Source of the DNA: Haemonchus contortus
Lineage: Eukaryota > Nematoda > Chromadorea > Rhabditida > Trichostrongylidae
Reading direction: 5' to 3'
Assembly: GCA_000469685.2 (NCBI GenBank)
Contig: LS997565.1
Coordinates: 49,259,501 to 49,323,500, forward strand
Length of the DNA stretch: 64,000 nucleotides
The notes below the pieces were generated by a model. That model was not told where the DNA came from. It searched no databases and was given only the letters and a program-made list of their open reading frames with translations. The position numbers and the translations under genes are program-made. Numbering within the stretch: position 1 is the stretch's first letter; every line of letters starts with the position of its first letter. Shown one piece after another: positions 56,437 through 64,000 of the stretch.

Positions 56437-56860
56437 GGAAATCTAGAGATCCGACTGCTCGTCTTCGACGACGAAGAGAAAATGCGAGAGGATTCGAATG
56501 AAGAAGAAACCGACGTGGAGCATCTGATTCGGAAATCAGAAGAACACGTTCGCATGAATGTTAGCACGTTCACTTTCGATCATGCATGGACTGCCAAGTA
56601 AAAAGAGGACGAGCTATTCCACAACGGAAACGGGGAGAACGAAGCCCAAGTCGTAAACACAACAACAACAATTGGCTGCATTCAAACACGACGTTAGCAC
56701 ATTGCTAAAGCTCGACGTACGATGGCCACGCCACGTCCGATCGCTGGGTATCGATCTACAAGACTTGGATGGACGTAACTAACGGAAGTATGAATGTGTA
56801 TACGAAAAATCTGAATGCGGTCACCGAAGTTAGAATGAAGCGAAAAAGTTTCTCGGCCTT

Positions 56861-57095
56861 AATCAATCCCGTCTGAGAGTTGCGTCTCCGCATTCGCTTC
56901 CATTCAGAATCGAAGCGGCGTAATAAATACGTACATATGCGGGCTATACATACGATGACTTCCAGTGGCCAGCCGATGTACAATTCAGCGCTTTTATCCT
57001 CAGAGACGAGTCTAGTAACAAGTACCGACCCCGGCGGGAAGGAAGGCTTAGTCGGCCTGGGCGGATATCGAATCAGTGACCATGCACCGCCACTG
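56861..57095 (-). repeat. tRNA-derived SINE, copy 7
   Basis: The reverse complement carries the family 5' part (GGCGGTGCATGGTCACTGAT) and body (CTAGACTCGTCTCTGAGG; GCCGATGTAC-type segment; GAATGCGGAGACGCAACTCT). The B-box is decayed. Confidence 0.6.
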
Positions 57096-60000
57096 ATATC
57101 ACTTCATTGGAAATCTGGCCTTTTAGGTTGAGAGCTGCATGGATTGAGAAGCTTGCAGGAGTCTGCCTGCTCCTTTTATACTTCTTTTTGCTATACTACA
57201 GGAGCATTGGCTCTACCTGCACACGATCGATACCCATGCTTTTCATGTGGGCGGTGGTAAGGTCATTCGACGTACCCGACTATAGTTGCAACGGAAGATT
57301 TAAGATGGAAAGGTGCAAGAAACCCTGCGTGTTTCTGAAGAATACAAAGATTGAAAGAAGACAAGTGATGCCCGTGAAAGATAACTTTGCCTACAAGCTT
57401 GTACCATGTATGTACCATGCTATACACTCCAAAAATCGAGGCTCGATAATTAGGGCATAACAATATCTCTCAACACAATTTATAATCAACCACAATTATT
57501 CTAGCGATTAGTACACGCTAGTAAAAGCTCCGAACCTAAGAACAACCATTTCAAAACTATTTGATTGTGTCCAATTACAACAATCTTTTATAAGGCTCAC
57601 AGCCCGCTGCGATATAGGTCAAGAGCGGTAATACCGGGCACCGCGCTACCCTTTTCAGGATAAGTTGACACCTGTAGAATGGGACCTGAGGAACTTGAAC
57701 GTTTATTCTGCTAAGCCAGATAATCCCAATTTCTGAGAATAAGATCAGGACACGCCATTGCAGACTCCATAATGAGGCCATCCCGAGCGAGGACTACGGG
57801 TTGTTCATCATCCTCTATACCAATCTTAACACTTTAACAACAGTCTAGAAACGGATGTTTTCGCTTCGAAGGCGCTCTTAACTTAATTGTAACAACTGCT
57901 TTTCTTTATTCAGCCTCAGGCGTAGAGGAGAACGTAGAAGTCAATAACAAGTGAAGAAAGGAAAAAAGCGTAGAAACATTTCTCTACAGACAAGGGGAAA
58001 ACGCAGGTTATGGTTAAGGATACTAGCAGGGTCACCTCGGTGACCCAGTTTTAACCCGGCGATTGCTGCCGCCTCCTAACCCGGCTTCAGCTCTAAAATC
58101 TGACAAGGACTAGAAAACAGTTTAAAAAACGCTGTAATGTTGTAGTCAACGCTTTGTGTAATTTATAATTAGGAACATCGCAGTGTCTTAAAACGGTCGT
58201 TCGTCAAAGTCTCTAATACAGCAACAAATGACTTTCACATTCAAAGAATAAGACAGAGCATCCATAATGAAGATGTGCCGGTAAGTCATTCCGTTTGGGC
58301 ACCGCACTTTCACTTATCATTACCGGTAATTCAAGATATCTTTATGCGTGGAACAGAGGATTCCTCTACTATCTCTTTTAATATTTGGCATGCCATACTA
58401 TCACCACTTTGGTTTGTCGGTCTTATGGTCGGCTATGACAATGGCGTTGATGGAGCAACCACACCAGAACGGGATATCAGTCAAATAAGTGGTGTTGCCA
58501 TAGATTAAACAAAGTTCGGCTGCCATCACAGCCATGTTGTGAGGTAATGGGCATCAACTTGTATCCATCAACTTACATTCGCTCCACAATACACAAAAAT
58601 CCTTGTATAACACAGGACAATCAACAGGAAATAGTGGATTTCGAGGGGTGATGGGGCAGCCAGCGTATAAGGAATTTCTAAGGACAAACAACAGACGTAG
58701 CACAAATGTTAGGGACTGGAACTATGGCAACTCAAGCATCCTACCAAACCGCTACCAGTTTTTTGTTTCAATCATATAGCAATGTTCAGGTTTGAGTTTA
58801 CACTAAGACTACAAAAAGCGAAATACTTCGAGAATCTGGTTTATACGATGGAAACTTGTCTGGCAACAACTTAATTACTAGTAAGAGCAGGGCAATTAGT
58901 GCGAAGAACGCTGAGTTTTTCGTGCGATTTCAGCGAGACAAGGATACATTGGTGTTTAGAGCAACAAAGCCCAGTTGCAGGCCGAATCAAAACTTCACGT
59001 TTGGCCTGGCCTGTGGAAGCAGTGCTCCCACAGGAGTTTAGCCAAACATGGACCGAACAAATCAAAGCTGTTGGGAAAAGTATCATATAGACAGAACTAT
59101 CGTGTACGGTGAAAGGTTGGCACGATCCCAAAAGCCGATATAGTGAAAATGAAGGTGTTGCTACCAGTTTTTATAACAATAATTACTTGCATCTATGTCA
59201 CAATTGAACATAAGCACTCCTCCACCCCTTTCCCCTGCTCCCGCCTTCTACATAGATGTTTTATCTCAACTTTCTGTTTGTCATGAAGTGTTACGACATT
59301 ACCATAACATGGGAGCCCCGCTCCCGCAAACCTCGCCAGGACTAGTTTTTGCTTCCGTAGTAAGCAATGCTGTTTGAAATTACAATATGGTCGACAGGTT
59401 GTAGGCAGTGGTGGCAGGTTATAGGCAGGAATCTATTTGCCCGATTTGACGTCTTCTTACTCCCCTACTTCAGCAGGCACACATCCGTACTAAAAGAACC
59501 GCAGAAGAGAAAAACGTTTCACAATTATAGAACTCCAAAGAAGAGGAATGTCAACGGAGTCAACAGGATCCACGCTCTTGACGGCCTGGGATGGATGTGG
59601 GTGTTTACTGCATAATCACAGTCACGTGTAACTGCGCATCCACGTGATCACAAACCAGGAGGATATTCAGTCCCACGACAGAGGGCTTGTTCAACTAACT
59701 CATGGTCCTACTGTGGAGGTTTGAATGCGGCCTGAACTACCATTGTAATCTACATACTACACCCGGAGATGTTAGAGCTACTGGAAAGTGGTTACTGGCT
59801 CACTGTGGTTAGCAGACGGCTTCGTAAAATGCTTAGGAAAATAGTTTGCAGTTGAGGGGGAGAAGTTCCGACCAGCCAAACCTATTCAAACGAAGGGCTC
59901 CTCCGTCCCCTCGCGCTGTTTCAGCTGGTGGCTCCGTCCAAGTGGAATGGACTCGATTTCGCTTTGCTTCGTTGGCTATTTGAAGGCTCAGCTCATTGAC

Positions 60001-63000
60001 GGGCAAAAGATTAGATCCATGATTGAGTAGTAAAAGAGGAGAAGAAATGCTGATAGGGAAAGGATCTTATTCAGTGATTAAAGGTTCGGTTCCTAAGGAA
60101 GTGTGGGCACACAAGAACGGATAAAAAATAAATAAATAAATAAATGCACTCCATATTAAAATATCAGCGACGGCGAACCATAATTCTAGGTGGAATGGTA
60201 AAGCTCTGGCGGCGAACAAATCGGCATGAGCACTGCTTGCCACACCTTTGTGACTTTACGCACAAACATATTTGCCGAGGGAAGGAATTTCATTGATAAG
60301 AATGATAACAATAACAGTACATTCCTTTATCCGCGCGTAACGGTTTCGTATTTGCTTAGTGGCAAGAGCGGAAGGCTACGATCGGAGAGGGCATCGTGCC
60401 GACGAAAAAGGCGTTAAGGGGACTCCCAAGGAGTGACATGTGACTGAATTGACGCCAATTTGTTGATGTTTGTATACGGTACAGGAGGCGCAGATCGGTT
60501 GGTGACAGTATTTGTGATGACCGAGAAAGGTGAGCGGGAGCAGTCTGACCGCATAATTGATGGAAGGAAGTTTATGAACTGAAAAACTCTATCCCTTTTT
60601 CGGATAGTAACGACTTAATCACTGTATCGCTTTCGCAGTCAAATCCACGGCTGTTCTTATCGCTGCATTGAATGGGGTCATATAGAGAATTTCTATTCAA
60701 TACGAGTAATCATCGGGAGAGATTGTGATAGGACGAGAACTTGAATCAGGATGATCTTGAATCAGGAACAATCGTAAGCTAGATAGGAAAAAACCGACCA
60801 AACGATGCAAGACTGTATCATCTACTTTATACAGACCAACTGATCAATCGCCCCTCTGGCCTTTTGAAACATAGAAGGCAAAAGGTTACTGTCGTTACAA
60901 ACCGATCAAACTCTTGAGGAATGAGCCATGCACATATCCTTCACGCAGAATTGCGTTGGTTTTTTGTCAACTGCTAGGTGTATGAAGTAACTACAGTATT
61001 CTTCCAGAAACTGAATGCCGTTCAACCTTGAGTGGGAAATATCCGTTAGCCTGAAAGATTCGATTAAGAAATGTATTGTCGGTATGGGAAAGAGTTCAGG
61101 TATGAAGATTCCTATTGAGGAAGGAACAATCCAGGGACAAAATTCTTTAAATCAACAACTTGTTTGAAAAGATTATAGATCATGCCAGTATGTGATTTTT
61201 ATTAGTCGCATGTATAATTTAGCGAAAACATGCTATTAAACTTAAATCAGTCATAGCAACGATAGCGTTTCGAATAAGGCGAAGAGGATGAACTTCACCT
61301 CTTTTGACGCCCTAGAGATCCGTTCCCAGAGTAAATCCGATTCACAAAAGGTAGCTCAGTTTTTTCTTCGCCTGGCTAGTATGAGGACGAATGAAGCCAT
61401 TCGGAGTAAGTGAGAGTAGCAGCTGTATGTGAGGTAGGTGAGGTGGAAAGATCGACTGGTTTCGTGAATGAAGACGACTCTCTCCCTATTCTCTAGCGGA
61501 TTAGAATCATGCAAAGAAAATGTTTCGAAAAGCGAGAACACGTGTTGCGAAGAAGAAATTTCCCCTGAAAAACATCACAGATGGCAGAACCGGATTCTGA
61601 ATGCAAACGGGATGCAGAAAGTTCCGTGTATACAGAGCGGAGAACATTTTCCAGGAAAAAGCAGAGACTATGAATATTCATGGAACTTCCTGGGACGAAA
61701 ATTCCTGAAGCACGGTGTTTTTGTGGAATTCGTACTCTCCTCTGCTTCGAACGTGAGAAATCTCTCTAGGTTCTTTCATTTTTTCATGCAGGCATTCGCT
61801 CGTTCGTTCAGTCGACCAGGTCAGGTAAGAACGTCCCTTTCCCTAACCACCTGGTCGGCTTCGTAGCAGCAATTTCGCAGGTAATGCTTTCCCAGGTTGT
61901 GCTCAAAGGCTGCGGTATTTACTCAATCAGGAAGCGTTTGCACTTCATCTGGTGGGCTCTTTCCCATTAGGAGACGGAACTTTAAAGACTTATTGAGAGC
62001 CGTATACGCGTTTCTTTATCGCCTCTTTCAATAGCACCAAGTGACAGATCATCGTAAGGAAAGCAAGAAAAGGATTTGAGAACTTCCTTCCAAAAAAAGG
62101 GGGAAAGTGTACGGGAGAATTGTATAAAGACTGTGGACCCGGAAAGAGCCGTTCTACTGAGCTCATGCTAAAACTCAGCAGTCTATGAAACTTATATTTA
62201 ACTTTCAATCTTATAGCCCTATGGAAATTGAGATGGGTGAAACTTTTTGCGAAAACATTTGTATAACTACCGAATGTAGAAGGGCAAATTAAGCGAGCCT
62301 TATAGTTCGTACGGTTTATTGTTCTATAGGGACGCTTAGGAAAAAAAAGCAAAAGCAAAAAAAGAAGAAAAAAGGAAGAAAAAAAGAAAATAGTGACCTA
62401 CTGTTGAAATCAAGCCATGAGGGAGCACTACTCTGACCGAAACAGTAAACTAAGCCCCAAAATTTGTATTACTTCAGGAGAATTCGAAGTCAAGAATAAA
62501 AGGGCTTCTGCCAATTTCGGAAAACTCTCTTGCTCTTATGATGAACCTGAATGAAGCATGTAACGTATGTCCAAGGACTTCTAACAACAAGGAAAGCAAT
62601 TTAAAGGCGGGATTGTCTAGAAAGGAGATCTGACAGGGATCCTTGAATGTTGTTTACCCAGAAACGGAGTAGTGTTGGTGAAATAGGAGCCGCGAATAGC
62701 TGCTGAACAACAAATTCGAATCGTTGAATTCCGTTGGAAAGTCATCGTCCGACGGGCGTTAAGCAGATTTGTTTAATATATGAGAACAAGAGAGAGAGGT
62801 ATGATTGTGGTCTAATGTTGGTGAATGCGTATATGGAGAAAAACCAGTTCGAGGGATCAAGCCCGCAAGAGACCGGTGACTGCCAGATTGGCGTGAGGCC
62901 AAACCCGCAAGGAAACGGCTCTACTAGGGACCATAGATCAACGAGAGTGTTTCAGATTGGCGACTGAATGAAATTCGAGGCCCGATACGCTGTTGCCGCC

Positions 63001-63410
63001 CCATCGGCGATACTCTAATGAAACCCGAAAAAGCTGCCGAAAAGGGAAGCGGTTTTTCAAAAGATTTGCGAAGCGGGTCTCGTCCGTGATAATGGATGAT
63101 AATGGAGATCGACAAACAGATAGATTGAGCGCTCGATAGGAAATTTCTTCATGGATGGATCTTTTCAACGCCCCATTGATAGGGTTTCGATTAATTTTAT
63201 ATGGATTTCTATTTACATTGCCTTCCAAAATGGTCGGAACAACGCATCAGCAAAGTTAAACTTTCATGTGTTTCAGTGATTTCTTGAGGAATATCTGATA
63301 TATATATTGCGTTGAGGAGTTGAACAGGAAAATCAGCACAGCAAAAAAGGTTATTAAGAGACATAATCATTCGTAATGTCACTGGTTCCAACGGAGCCAA
63401 GAAACATTAC

Positions 63411-63450
63411 GATTTTCTGAAATATTTAGCTATGCATATTTCAGAAAATC
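63411..63450. repeat. Hairpin with perfect 15-bp arms
   Basis: GATTTTCTGAAATAT and its complement ATATTTCAGAAAATC lie around a 10-nt loop. Possibly a small MITE remnant. Confidence 0.8.
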
Positions 63451-63634
63451 CTATATAAGGTAAGTTTAAGGGAATTACATACATATGTTTACACGCTCAA
63501 GGTTCTAAAACCTTAATGTGTCAGCGGGAGCTCTTGGATCATTAGAAGAGCCCCTTTTTGTGCCATCCGACTTGAAAATCAGCTGTGTGAAGAGCTTGCA
63601 TAAGGTATCGTCGTAATTTGAAGGTAATACTTGA

Positions 63635-63668
63635 CCTTTCGGCCGAAACAAAATTTTCGGCCGAAAGG
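63635..63668. repeat. Hairpin with perfect 14-bp GC-richer arms
   Basis: CCTTTCGGCCGAAA and TTTCGGCCGAAAGG lie around CAAAAT. Each arm contains a self-complementary TTTCGGCCGAAA, so it could also form a cruciform or bind a dimeric factor twice. Confidence 0.85.
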
Positions 63669-63694
63669 GGTTCAACTTTTTTCAGGCCATGTTA

Positions 63695-63815
63695 CCTTAA
63701 GCTAGCCACCACGATAGCATATTGGCGTCAGCATATGTAGGTCGAAGTTGACCATGGATTCGATCCCAAGCCTCGCCGTGTATAGGCGGCGCCACTCAGC
63801 ACTACCACATCTTCA
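63695..63815 (+). repeat. Possible tRNA-related SINE of a second family
   Basis: TAGCATATTGGCGTCAGC (A-box-like) followed 30 nt later by GGATTCGATCCC (B-box-like). It does not fold into a full cloverleaf by eye, and the body differs from the main SINE family. Confidence 0.35.
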
Positions 63816-64000
63816 CCTAATCCAAGGTATATTAGTTATCAAGCAAACTAGGATAACCTTCACAATGAGTATTTGACTCTACGTCAGCCATCTTACAGAG
63901 GACCCTCCCTCAGGTAGCAAGCGCTGGATGATGATTACGAGAGTATCTACATAGAAAAAGTTAGGGAAGCCGTAAAATGGAGAAATTGTATAGTAATGAG

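Larger units (their letters stand above)
57100..63690. other. Intergenic tail of the window, no gene recognised
   Basis: Frames up to 132 codons (61468-61866) were inspected on both strands. None shows a domain motif, periodic hydrophobicity or a consistent splice pattern. A (TAAA)n tract lies at 60125-60146, a purine-rich AAAAG stretch at 62340-62390 and two hairpins near the end. Confidence 0.45.

Noticed and set aside
57107..57460. 117-codon frame with a hydrophobic segment
   Set aside because: Begins within or next to a SINE. No signal-peptide-like start consistent with splicing and no paralogue in the window.
61468..61866. 132-codon frame, longest in the last 7 kb
   Set aside because: Composition is not protein-like, no recognised motif, and it overlaps an antisense frame of similar quality.

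Overview
This 64 kb window is nuclear DNA of a nematode, most likely a clade V strongylid (hookworm-like) species; that placement is an inference. The evidence is nematode-restricted chemoreceptors of the Srsx class, short T-rich 3' splice sites (TTTTCAG), probable spliced-leader acceptors next to start codons, and many worm-type repeats (CR1, RTE, Penelope-like, mariner/Tc1, tRNA-derived SINEs, MITEs). No species name can be read from the sequence alone.

The core is a tandem array of four complete seven-transmembrane receptor genes, all on the + strand: A (8447-12196), B (24587-30746), C (35310-41144) and D (45407-52373). Each was assembled here by hand from seven exons. Exons 1-6 are exactly 107, 99, 132, 114, 137 and 202 nt in every copy with the same intron phases, and only the last exon varies (145-157 nt), giving proteins of 311-315 aa. 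No copy has a frameshift or internal stop. Each gene carries homologous 5' flank (about 0.5 kb) and 3' flank (about 1.5-3 kb), so the duplicated unit was larger than the gene. Downstream, on the - strand, is an unrelated three-exon gene for a small LIM protein of the CRIP family (54950-56405).

Almost everything else is mobile DNA. 1-2760: 5' part of a CR1-like LINE (-), running off the window. 3931-8427: a Penelope-like insertion with a 12-bp target duplication that splits the promoter of gene A 19 bp before its ATG. 13860-16345: a huge inverted repeat with arms of about 1.1 kb. 17648-20450: a SINE, a piggyBac-like MITE and a second CR1-like LINE (+). 23119-24024: a mariner before gene B. Introns of B: a TIR MITE, a 1576-bp Tc1 element with a broken transposase, an RTE fossil and a SINE. 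B-C interval: an RTE 3' end, SINE pieces and a 576-bp mariner remnant. Introns of C and D: RTE fragments, MITEs, a GC-rich fold-back element, an inverted SINE pair and a 127-bp GC-box minisatellite.

The insertions record the array's history. A and B share an RTE fossil in intron 6. C and D share a different old RTE-like fossil in intron 2. This suggests an ancestral split into an A/B lineage and a C/D lineage, each duplicated again. From 57100 to the end I see no convincing gene, only SINE-like pieces, small hairpins and an AT-rich tail.
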